From: Dryococelus australis
Lineage: Eukaryota; Arthropoda; Insecta; Phasmatodea; Phasmatidae
Length of the DNA stretch: 64,000 bases
Assembly: GCA_029891345.1 (NCBI GenBank)
Contig: CM056993.1
Span: 228,420,765 to 228,484,764, forward strand
Reading direction: 5' to 3'
The translations under genes were made by a program, and so were the position numbers. Positions 34,983-43,841 of this stretch are shown one piece after another. How positions within the stretch are numbered: the first letter of the stretch is position 1; each line of letters opens with the position of its first letter. The notes under the pieces are model-generated. The model made no database searches, was not told where the DNA came from, and worked only from the letters and a program-made list of their open reading frames with translations.

Positions 34983-35843
34983 ATGAAATATTTTTTTAAT
35001 TATAATGAAATGATTACCTTTATGATTATAATTTTATTTTTGATAACCTCCAGCAGAGGTGAAAATCAAACGCCTTCCAAAATAATGTATTTAAATGATT
35101 TTGGATACTTAAAAGTATCTGACAAAGATATTACACATCTAAATTCAGCAGTAGTTTCAAATGCTCTCCGACTTTACCAAGAGTATCACAACATAACAAT
35201 TAGTGGCGAAATAAGTAAAGTAACACTGACAGTAATTAAAACTCTTAGATGTAGGGTACCGTATGATATATTTGGCTTTTCTACATCTATTACCAAATGG
35301 ACAACAAAAGTAATAAAATGGCATTATGTGTTGGCCAATCATGACATATTACAACTAATTCAAGAAGTGTTTCATATGTGGGCCAAACATAGTGACAATA
35401 TGTTTAAACACGATACTCAAAACCCACACATAATAATACCAAACAAACGTAGTATCCATACATTTCAAAAGTCTCAGCATTTATGTAATAGTAAATTAGA
35501 TGGGAAAGGGGGAATAATTGGTCATGCTTTTTTTCCGAAATCAGATAACTCACCAGTTGAAATTCACATTGATGCTGAAGAAGATTGGTATCTTAAATAT
35601 GTCAACAAATCTCAAGGAAAATTAAGTCTTTTCGTTGTGCTATTGCAAGAAATAGGACATGCATTAGGAATACATCATTCGAATGTCTATGAGTCTGTTA
35701 TGTATCCAATTTATGTCTCAGATCGACTAATATTACAAACTCACGATATTTTGACAATACAGAGTCTTTACAGTAAACGTAAAAGATCTGTGCATTCGTC
35801 ATCCCTCCTAAACCAAACATATTATTCCCTACAAAAGAAGTAG
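34983..35843 (+). CDS. Captured matrix metalloproteinase (signal peptide, prodomain, catalytic domain)
   Basis: A 286-residue open frame from the ATG at 34983. That start is preferred over 34905, which overlaps the PolB C-terminus, because it begins a signal-peptide-like hydrophobic stretch (MITFMIIILFLITSSRG). Residues about 35-85 match the peptidoglycan-binding-like MMP prodomain (LNDFGYLKVSD). A cysteine-switch-like LRCRVPYD follows at residues 88-95 (Cys90). The catalytic domain shows KWTTKVIKW, LDGKGGIIGHAFFP and HIDAEEDW. The zinc helix reads QEIGHALGIHHS with Gln222 where MMPs have the first zinc His; Glu223, His226 and His232 remain. A Met-turn SVMYPIY follows. In animals and some insect DNA viruses MMPs cut extracellular matrix. 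Here it sits between PolB and the capsid gene, so it travels with the element. Activity is doubtful without the first His. Confidence 0.88.
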   Translation: MKYFFNYNEMITFMIIILFLITSSRGENQTPSKIMYLNDFGYLKVSDKDITHLNSAVVSNALRLYQEYHNITISGEISKVTLTVIKTLRCRVPYDIFGFSTSITKWTTKVIKWHYVLANHDILQLIQEVFHMWAKHSDNMFKHDTQNPHIIIPNKRSIHTFQKSQHLCNSKLDGKGGIIGHAFFPKSDNSPVEIHIDAEEDWYLKYVNKSQGKLSLFVVLLQEIGHALGIHHSNVYESVMYPIYVSDRLILQTHDILTIQSLYSKRKRSVHSSSLLNQTYYSLQKK

Positions 35844-36345
35844 ATTTGTGTAACTTGAAAAACATCAACACATTTTTGGTAGTCAACCAAGTGATGCAGA
35901 AATTTTGGAACATAAAAATACGAAACAGGCAATTATAACAAATGTTGACGAAAACTACAAAGAAATTTTTCAAAATTTTTTTGTACCAGGGGTCAGTTCA
36001 ATTGGCCCTTTAATTTCCAATCACACGCTAATTATATCAACGAATCTGGTCTTTATTCATTGATGTTATCGTCCAAAAAAGCAGTTGTAAACACCTACTC
36101 TGGTCGCACTTTTGAATTTTACGATGAAATGAATTTTATGGAACTGGACGAGTGCTTATTCAGATCTAAAATCTTTCGGTTTAATTTCAAAGAAATTTTC
36201 GGGCTTACCAGCTGGGTTGGATTCTGCTTTTAGATACAACAATGTATTTTCATACTTCTTCAAGAACACAACATACTAAGACTTCAGTGAATTTACGAAC
36301 ATGTTGACCAGAGATGACAGATTTGATTTTCAGTGCTCAATGTAA
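35815..36345 (+). pseudogene. Hemopexin-like C-terminal domain of the MMP, frameshifted
   Basis: Directly after and overlapping the MMP frame, other plus-strand frames carry hemopexin-type wording. One is an opening LCNLKNINTF near 35845 (hemopexin domains open with a Cys and an IDAxF block). Another is SGLPAGLDSAFRYN followed by YFFKNTTY near 36200-36275 (the FPGLPxxVDAAF / YFFKGxxYW pattern). At least three frameshifts and one stop lie in between. Secreted animal MMPs have exactly this order (prodomain, catalytic, hemopexin), so a complete MMP was probably captured. Confidence 0.65.
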
Positions 36346-36598
36346 AGTGTGCTACATTACCATCCTCATACTCAGATGTTCTTAATCAGTTCAAAAAACT
36401 AGTGATGCAAATGGAGACGATCTCCGTACATTACATTTTACTTTATTATTATGTTTTTTATGGGATATTTCCCATTTAAAAAACACTTTTATAGCACTGT
36501 TATCTACTCTTTGTAATTTCAAAGAAAAATTATATAACACTAAATGTTTTTAATCGATAACCATTCATTAAAAACTAATAACCGTACATGTTTGCGCA

Positions 36599-37815
36599 CT
36601 ATTGGACTTCGGTGATTCTTTCACTTTTAACATCATTAATTAGGTTTCTTTGGCTTTCTAGTACCACATTACAAATAGTTGTAGCCAATATTGGCTTATT
36701 AAAATCAACTGTAACTTTCAGATTAGTTCGATCTTTTACAATAGCGGTTTTTCTGTTAGAACGATCAATAACATACAATGGTTTTCTCCCAATAAATGAC
36801 CGAAGGTTGAAGCGCAGTTCATAATTACGATAAGGAGTATCTAGTTTAGTCTTTGAATTTCTAAAATCGTTGTAAGCAATATACATCTTATCGAAAATTT
36901 TATCATCAATGTTTAAATTGCAATTCTCTTTGAGAAACACTTCATTCCGTCCATTCTTAATAGAAATATTTTTGACGAAACAAGAGACAAACATTGAACC
37001 GTGTGTGAATTGCCCAGGATCATCTTTTCTGCTGTGCTGAAAACCAACAATGACAAAGTCTGGCATATCGAATTGGATTGAATTGAACTGATCTTTTATA
37101 TCAAACTGAAATGAGTTTGCATTAGTAGGTACTGGTTTTTCAAGACATTGCCAATAATTAAAACCAATTGGAATTTTGGGGGGTTTGTATAATTTTGCTT
37201 TAATTTCGTCTCCATAAATAGGATCGTATTCAACAATTGGCCACAGAATTTCCAATTTCTCAATAACAATTTTACCAGCATCTGGTGTATTATCTGCATC
37301 ATCTGATTTCTTCTGTACAGCAAAACATCGTCACTAGAAATTCGAATGAATGTGGTCTTGTACCCACCTTTCCAGAATATTTCATTACAATCTCTCATAA
37401 ACCCAAACAAATATCTTAATGGATAGGTAATTTCTTTACGCTTATCTTTCCTAACATATTTACCTAGTTCTATCCCCGACATTTTGAAGTATGCTGACTC
37501 TGATTCCGAAACTAGCAATGTATGCATCATTGTTGAAGTGATGCCAGGGTTGTCAATATTTTCGATTAAACAACCATGTTTAGAGATCTCTAATCTTGAG
37601 AACTGGAATGGGAAGAAATTCTCACAAAGATCAAATGTTGAACCTTTTTCATAATCTGCATTTGTATCTCTTTTAGTTAGCTTATACTGTTTGGTATACA
37701 TAAGCTTCGTTCGGATGTGAAAATGCATCACCAATAGGAATATCAAACTCAATGCACTTGTATTCATTAAAATTGTTATTTTTTGGTAGTTTGGCGGAAA
37801 TGACTGATGCTCATA
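36599..37815 (-). pseudogene. Major capsid protein (double jelly-roll, hexon-like) of element B, frameshifted
   Basis: The shell protein of Polinton/adintovirus virions. Minus-strand frames 37767-37096 and 37255-36599 are parts of one gene, with the frame changing near 37320. Family marks: DNPGITSTMMHTLL (about 37560-37520), YPLRYLFGFMRDC (about 37425-37390), FVIVGFQHSRKDD (about 37058-37020), and a C-terminal GRKPLYVIDRSNRKT (about 36790-36745) of the kind that closes the second jelly roll. A further N-terminal part (HPNEAYVYQT-like, about 37715-37690) is in another frame. About 405 codons in all, shorter than many MCPs, so internal loss is possible. Convergent to the MMP and upstream-adjacent to the integrase. 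Confidence 0.82.
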
Positions 37816-37863
37816 ACTTTAAATTTTTTTGTTGATTCATTTATTATATAGAAAAAAAATTTC

Positions 37864-38939
37864 TTATAAAACTGCACTTTTCTTATCAACCCAAGAATTA
37901 TGACTACTATTAAAACCTAACCATTTAATTAGCAGCTTATTTCCTTATCTTCGCAAAACTTTTACCACTAGGTAGTCTTTATCATATTTGGTCTCAAGCA
38001 GTTCTGGCACATAAAATTACCTTTAATAAGTTTCAATCTTTTATTCTGTATGTCGTTGGGGTTTGTGTGCAATACTTCACACACCTCAAATACTTCAGTG
38101 GACCAATCTGCTGTATATCCTTTTTCAAATAAATTTTTACTTTTACTTATACGAACTTTATCTCCTATTGCAAAATTTGGTTTAACCATTTTTCTTGCTC
38201 CTCCATATATGAATAGAATAGAACTTTCATGCTTTGTACATACATTGGTGGGTATCATTCCGATTGTACTGTGAACAATGTTATTGTATTCACTTATTAA
38301 TTTATGCAATATAGCCACCCATTTATAGCTTTCCTGCACAGTAAATATCGTCCACATTTTCTCCTTCAAAGTTTTATTAAATCTTTCTACAGCGCTAGCT
38401 TTCAATTCACTGTATGTTGAATAGTGTGTTATATTGTTATTGGCCATAAATGTCTTAAATCATTTATTGTAAAATTCTTTTCCTTTGTTTGTTTGTAAAT
38501 GCATGGGTTTGCTATCATTCAAAATTGTTTTAAATGCAAATGTAACATTTTCACCAGTTTTATCTTTGATTGGTATTGCCCATGCATATTTGGAAAAAGT
38601 ATCTACGATGGTTAACAAATATTTAAACCCTTTGTTAATCCTGTGTATACCTTTTAAAGATCCAGAATTCATCTCAACTAAATCAGATTGCCAACGATCA
38701 TCGATTCCAAAAGATAGAACAGTTCTTCTGGGAAAGTTTTTTCGCTTTGGTTTATGAATTTAATTTGCAATATCGTTTTTTATACCCCCACTAGTGAATA
38801 TCGAGTTATTGGTAACACAACATCTACAAACACATTTAATTCTTACTTTGTTATTATTTGTAAGTTCATGTGAAATGTTATCACTTAGTGTATTTTTCAT
38901 ACATTTGAGACAGTATACATTTAAGTTATGATTGTTCAT
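37864..38939 (-). pseudogene. Element B integrase with N-terminal zinc ribbon and C-terminal chromodomain, broken
   Basis: The gene begins at 38939. An N-terminal DUF5679-like zinc ribbon (VYCLKCMKN ... CVCRCC, about 38915-38815) is followed by an in-frame TAA near 38762. The rve core then shows WQSDLVEMNSG (first Asp, about 38697-38665), a second catalytic position that reads QTNKGKEF (Asn where the Asp is expected, about 38500-38475), and HYSTYSELKAS with the catalytic Glu region (about 38430-38395). The C-terminal part 38190-37968 is followed, after a frameshift near 38000, by a chromodomain-like LIKWLGFNSSHNSWV (about 37925-37880). A second stop lies near 37945. It would integrate the element; chromodomains may steer target choice. 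Confidence 0.88.
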
Positions 38940-38959
38940 TTTATTTATTTATATAATAA

Positions 38960-40326
38960 ATGCGACAACAAATAATTGTAAACAATATAGAGAAGAATGT
39001 AGAGAGAAGAAGACAGCTAATTGAGAAGTTTAAAACTTTTAGAAAATTTCGTCAAGATGAATATGATAAAAATAAAAAACATGAACAATCATTGATAGAT
39101 GCGATAGAAGATTTGGGACAAAATACTGGACACGTAACAAATGAGAATAAGAACTTAATAAAATAACTTGTTCCATTTGCTGTTAAGAATTTGGACTACC
39201 CACAGACACAAACAGAAACATCTTTTGAGAGAAAACTTTTTGGTAAAACAGACACAGATGAACGCTATGGCGATGATGATGAACTTTATGACGAAGCGTT
39301 GGGGCGTTTCAAAACTGATATCTCGCAGTTAACTAACTACAAAACAATATGTATTGATAATAAAGTGGCCAATTTCTTAATTGACTGCAAAGATGATGTT
39401 TTTGTACTAAAGGGTGATAAAGGTAGATTGTATATTGGTAATAGCGAAATAACATTCATCAATGACAAATTTACTGTAAAAGGCCGAACATACACTGGAA
39501 CTGATGGTTTGATGAAATTACTAACCAGTAAGAAAGTAAGAGAAAGTGACTACACTGCAACCGACTATGAACACAATAGATGTATCCTAGCAGATACAAA
39601 CACAGTTTTTCAAAACATGATCCGAACTTGGGAATACCAAAATCGAGTAAAGGGAATAAATGGAAAATTATTGTTAAACCTATTTACTATTCGATCACAA
39701 AGAAACATCCCTCACCTAAAAAGGGGAAAGGTATATAGAAATATACAAACTATCACAATGAATACATATGGATGGATGCTGTTAGGATGCTTATTAATCG
39801 ACTTCTCATTATTTATGGCGAAGAGAATGCTGGAAATGATAACTATTACAATGAAAGAGTTGGGATAGTGAATATGCTCAACAGAAAGTTTAGTGACTTT
39901 GTTGTGAATAATCCAAAAGGTATACCATATCTGATACGAATGTTAAACACAATACCACATACTTTTTGGGAGTCGGAGCATCACGGAAAAGGGTTACTCA
40001 ATGACATAATAAATTTGCTCAATTTTGAGTTGGATGCACCTGGTTATTAGTACTTTGGTCCGGGTACCAGACTAAAAGAGAGAATTGAGCATGGTGATAA
40101 ACCCATTAATCCACTAGATGCGGCTGCAATGGAACATGATATAGCTTATCATCACCATAGATATCTAGCTGAAAGGCATGCAGCTGACAAAGAACTAGAA
40201 AAGAAAGCGTTCAAAAGATTGTTAAGTTCAGATGCTGATCTCAATGAGAGATTTTGGGCTGGTGTTACTGGATCTGCGATGCATATTAAACTTAAGCTTG
40301 GCTGGGGAATTAAAATGAAATGTTGA
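38960..40326 (+). pseudogene. DUF8207 protein with C-terminal phospholipase A2 domain, broken
   Basis: One reading unit in three open parts. 38960-39868 (stop at 39164): basic helical start (RRRQLIEKFKTFRKFRQDEY), then a DUF8207-like core (LYIGNSEITFINDKFTVKG, YTGTDGLMKLL). After a frameshift near 39770, 39772-40050 (GEENAGNDN, GIPYLIRML). After a TAG at 40048, a parvovirus/adintovirus-type PLA2: YFGPGTRLKERI (Ca-binding loop) and MEHDIAYHHH (His-Asp dyad at about 40135-40140), then an ADKELE helix. Viral PLA2 domains help virions cross endosomal membranes (family knowledge). Whether DUF8207 and PLA2 were one protein or two is uncertain; the frame is continuous over the TAG. Confidence 0.82.
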
Positions 40327-40339
40327 AATTTTTTTTATA

Positions 40340-40744
40340 ATAAATCAAAGTAAAAAAAAAATTGTATTTCAAGTTCCTAACGAGGAGTTGAAGGGTTTGA
40401 ATATTGATTCTTTCCTAACGAAAGGCCAACTGGATCGTAAAAAACAAGAAACTAAAGGTGGACAAAGGGATGGCTATCACAATTTCAGTTCAACAGCTTA
40501 AGAAAATGTTAAAAAAATGAAAACTGGAAATGGTTTGACACTTCACAAGGGTGGATTTTTAGCCTTAATTTTCGCAGCATTGGGAGCTCTAGGAGTGTTA
40601 GCTGGCGGTGCATCATCTATCGCTACATCAGTAATTAATGCCAAGAAGAAAAACCAAGAATTGTAAGAACAAAGCAGACATAATTTAGCTATGGAGGAAT
40701 ACGGCCAGGGATTGAAGAAAGTTAAGTGGGGTAAGAATGTTTAA
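40340..40744 (+). pseudogene. pX-like virion core protein (basic, one hydrophobic segment), broken
   Basis: A single reading frame from an ATA at 40340 (no ATG is present where a start is expected) to the TAA at 40742, interrupted by TAA at 40499 and 40664. It shows IVFQVPNEEL, a Lys-rich middle, then a glycine/alanine-rich hydrophobic stretch (GGFLALIFAALGALGVLAGG) followed by a basic tail. Adenovirus pX and adomavirus/adintovirus core-like proteins share this layout. Located between PLA2 and the protease, within the virion gene block. Confidence 0.65.
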
Positions 40745-40755
40745 AAAAAATAACT

Positions 40756-41093
40756 CCACTCAGTAATTTTGATATTGATCAAATGGTTAAATACTTAAAC
40801 ATTAAAAATTTTCGGGGTGTATTTATGATCTATGAGCTATTTAACACGCCACTCGATAATGAATGTGGGATTGTTAATGTAGATGTTTCGAAAAACTCTG
40901 GTACACACTGGGTATGCTATTGGAAAAAAGCAAACAACAAATATTATTTTGATTCATTTGGCAGAAATCCACCGCGACAATTAATAGTATACCTCAGAGA
41001 TAAAATTTTTATAATGTTGATAGCATTCAAAACTTCAGTCAAGTAACTTGTGGTCATTTGTGCGTAATTGTGCTAAATCTTTTTTTCACATAA
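40756..41093 (+). pseudogene. Adenain-type cysteine protease, frameshifted
   Basis: The maturation protease of the virion. Open part 40783-41046: NFRGVFMIYELF, ECGIVNVD, and the catalytic His in SGTHWVCYWKK (His at 40906-40908), then YYFDSFG. After a frameshift near 41010 the plus strand continues with TCGHLC, the catalytic Cys region (41046-41063), ending at 41093. The length of about 110 codons fits the compact Polinton version. The family assignment is strong because the three catalytic blocks are in the right order. Confidence 0.88.
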
Positions 41094-41131
41094 TTTTAAA
41101 TTTCCAAAAATCTTTTCACTATTAATAAACA

Positions 41132-41711
41132 ATGGATATATGTGGAAATGCATTAATGAGCTCTTGGATTGAATATCAAATTAAAAAACGCACGAACAAT
41201 GATGAGAAGATCAGTCCTAATGATTTTCTTTCCAACACATAGTTTAACGACTTTATAACCACACTGACAAGAATTAAAAGATCATTGGATAAAGCCTATC
41301 TTACTTACTTGAAAGTAGATAATAATATAGATTTTGAACAAAAAATACTAATACATGTGGGAAATCCCATTGCACCGATGGATAAATCAATTTAGAGTAC
41401 TATCAGAAAAACAGAATTAACATTATTCGTTTAGTTGAGAAATACAATACAAAAGAAAAAGCATTTGGCTTTGATAATCGAATAGAATATATTTTTTTAT
41501 GAGAGATGGAACTATAGGTGAAATAATAATAAAACCAGAAAAATATAAAAGTTTTATCAACTGTTATCATGAACGGAAAAAAATTGACATGCATAAAACT
41601 TTTGAAGTATACCCTGATGATATTATATTTTTTAAAATACCAAAAGCCGTAAATGTACCGGAAGGTACAATTGTGTTTATTGAAATAGCTATGGTATATG
41701 AATACATTTAA
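41132..41711 (+). pseudogene. ORF X: unassigned gene of element B, broken
   Basis: A plus-strand reading unit from ATG 41132. The first part (MDICGNALMSSWIEYQIKK) is interrupted by TAGs at 41240 and 41393. After frame changes near 41400 and 41500 it continues to an intact end, 41499-41711 (FEVYPDDIIFFKIPKAVNVPEGT). No family is recognised. Its position between protease and ATPase suggests a virion or assembly role, but that is inference only. Confidence 0.5.
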
Positions 41712-41771
41712 AAAGATCAGATTATGTTCGTTTTTAATGGAAACACTTCCATTAAAAACAAAACTTACAAT

Positions 41772-42473
41772 CTAAGAATTTAAAAAGTCTTTAATTTTAT
41801 TACAGTACTTGCCATTATTTAACTTACGAGTCATATATATTGTAACAAAACTATGTTCATTATTCCAACATTTTGAACAAGTCTCCCTAAATTTCTCAAA
41901 TGGCATATTACTACCAACAAAATTACTATGAATATGTTTAATATTTGTATCGTGTTGTCTGAATATGCAAAGAAAATTAACATTGTCCCTTATAAGCTGC
42001 TTAGTTACTTTTGAGTATGTCTGAGCTAAGTAGAAACAATCAATATCTTTGTGTCTACCGCGAGTAGAGTAATTCCTTGCCATATTTTGATTTTCAATTA
42101 TGATATCATCGAAAACAACTACAAATTCTTTATGACATTCATTTACACCAACCATTTCTTCATTTGATGGAAAGAAATATGCTATCGGTTGATTAAATAA
42201 TTTTGATGCTACATCTATATCTTTCTTTAAATTGATATATTTTGGTTGGTCCAGACTTTTTGAACATACATAGAGAGTACCAAAGTCCAACCATCCCTGA
42301 GCATATATAAAATTATCTATCATATGTGTAGTTTCTCCAAAGATACTAGGACCCACTATCAAACATCTAATATTATTAGGTAATAATTCTCCATGACGTT
42401 TTGTCGACACAGTCTTGTCTGATATTCTAATTTTAACATCCCAGTCTACAGGTTTCATGTTGTTCTTGCTCAT
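41772..42473 (-). CDS. Packaging ATPase (FtsK/HerA type) of element B, open but Walker A altered
   Basis: An intact 233-residue frame. It is the genome-packaging motor of Polinton-like and other DNA viruses (family knowledge). Walker A region: LIVGPSIFGETTHM (residues about 38-51), with Glu47 where the ATP-binding Lys of GxxGxGK(T/S) is expected. Walker B: FVVVFDDIIIENQ (about 115-127). Then STRGRHKDIDCFYLAQTY, the RGRH-type sensor/arginine region. Head to head with penton, 30 bases apart, so the two probably share a promoter region. It is the largest structural gene here without stops, yet the Lys loss predicts failure to bind or hydrolyse ATP normally. Confidence 0.88.
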   Translation of the reverse strand: MSKNNMKPVDWDVKIRISDKTVSTKRHGELLPNNIRCLIVGPSIFGETTHMIDNFIYAQGWLDFGTLYVCSKSLDQPKYINLKKDIDVASKLFNQPIAYFFPSNEEMVGVNECHKEFVVVFDDIIIENQNMARNYSTRGRHKDIDCFYLAQTYSKVTKQLIRDNVNFLCIFRQHDTNIKHIHSNFVGSNMPFEKFRETCSKCWNNEHSFVTIYMTRKLNNGKYCNKIKDFLNS

Positions 42474-42503
42474 TTATTAATAGATTTTTGAATGATATAA
42501 TAA

Positions 42504-43231
42504 ATGAGTAAAGTATTCAAACTAACACATAACAAATCAGTGTTGAAGAAAGACTACATTACCCTTTAGAGATAGAGGGACACTCATTGGCTTTAGTTCA
42601 GTTCTATACTACTTATCTAACGCATAACATTACCTTTGGAAAAAATAAGATATATTTTGTGGCCAGAATGATATGGAATAAGCATTTGAAATTCCAGTTG
42701 GCCAATATAGCTTAAAAGATCTTGAAAAAACTATAAAAACCATTTTCTCATTTATTGTAGATTCAATGTATGGAAAAGGAAATTATATATCTTACGAGGT
42801 GGATAAAATAATAAATAGAGTGAACGTAAAATGTATGCTTAAATTAGAGCTTGGAAAATGGGGTTCAATAGGAAAACTTTTGGGTTTCGTAGAAAATAAA
42901 ACTCTGAACGCATATGTCTACCATTATGGCGATACAATTCCAAAATAGGTTCCATTTAGAAGAATAAATATACACTGTAATATAGTAAATGGTATGATAT
43001 TAAAACTTGATGAACATAATAATAGAGAAACTAGCATAATTACCACTTTTAAACCAAGTACAACATTTTTATTTGGCAACACGATCTATTACGAACCAGC
43101 TTATCCAATATTTTTACCCAGTGCAAACAAATCAAGTTAGTGAAATAACAGTTGAAATTAGGAATGAAAAAGGTAAGTTAATTGACTTTGATTTGTCCGA
43201 AAGAACAGTGGTATTAGAGATGAGACCGTAG
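42504..43231 (+). pseudogene. Penton-like (minor capsid) protein of element B, broken
   Basis: The gene starts at ATG 42504 and ends at TAG 43229-43231. The first part is frameshifted near 42565 and 42700; 42766-42948 is open and carries KWGSIGKLLGF. A TAG at 42946 is followed in frame by RINIHCNIVNGM, then a frameshift near 43100 and the closing VVLEMRP. The pattern of a GxYxLxDL block, a SIGxLLGF block and an NIxCNIVNG block is that of Polinton penton-like single-jelly-roll proteins, which form capsid vertices. Homologous to 14733-15311. Confidence 0.75.
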
Positions 43232-43313
43232 ATATTTTTTTGGTTGGAAGTATTCATATTCTATACATAATAACTTTAATAGTTTAAATACTATTAAATT
43301 TTCATGTTATAAA

Positions 43314-43540
43314 GATGAATAATATTTCTATAGAAAGTGCAATGAAAGATTTAGTAAAAGAATGCAATGTTTCGGCTACTTTAATATGTTGAATTTGGAG
43401 ATGTGTATCTAAATTTTTAATTAGACTATATTGGCGAAGTCAGAGTGATAATTGTGTTTTAATGATTGGATAACTATTAAAACTTTATAAAGATATGGAT
43501 GCAAATAAAAATCAACTGATGTCTAATTATACGACGACAA
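43314..43540 (+). other. Short frame and duplicated start of the zinc-finger ORF
   Basis: A 26-codon frame from ATG 43314 (MNNISIESAMKDLVKEC) of unknown meaning is followed at about 43494-43540 by a stretch nearly identical to the first 45 bases of the zinc-finger ORF at 31194 (both contain CAAATAAAAATCAACTGATG). The duplicate is in the same orientation as the original and runs into ORF Y head-on. Confidence 0.55.
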
Positions 43541-43544
43541 TCAT

Positions 43545-43839
43545 TTACTCTTTAAAAAAAATTATAGAATGCATTTCTTTAACACCACAATCCTCCATTC
43601 CATCAGATACATAACTTATACCTCCAGAATTAACATCATTCAAAACTTTTTCACTGAAAATCCGTACATATCTGTCTGGTAAGGTTACTTTAAAATATCC
43701 AGAAGTAATTATCACATTGTATCCATACCGTGTATCGTTTTATTTCAGAATGGTTTATGGGATAGGACTGCCCAATTGTAAGTTCAGAAAGTTTCTTAAA
43801 TTGTTTGGTTCCGTTCAAAACATTTAGCAACTGTTCCAT
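43545..43839 (-). pseudogene. ORF Y of element B (small conserved protein), frameshifted
   Basis: Starts at 43839, two or three bases inside the right TIR, and reads inward. N-terminal part MEQLLNVLNGTKQFKKL; after a frameshift near 43730 the minus strand carries VTLPDRYVRI (about 43700-43670) and later SYVSDGMEDCG. The same LPDRYVxI signature is in element A (about 19980-20005). About 95 codons. No known family could be named; conservation in two lineages argues for a real gene. Confidence 0.6.
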
Positions 43840-43841
43840 AT

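Noticed and set aside
31677..43231. Alternative genetic code (TAA/TAG as Gln) explaining the stops in element B
   Set aside because: Frameshifts, a TGA, missense changes at catalytic residues and stops at sites where relatives have Glu point to decay instead.
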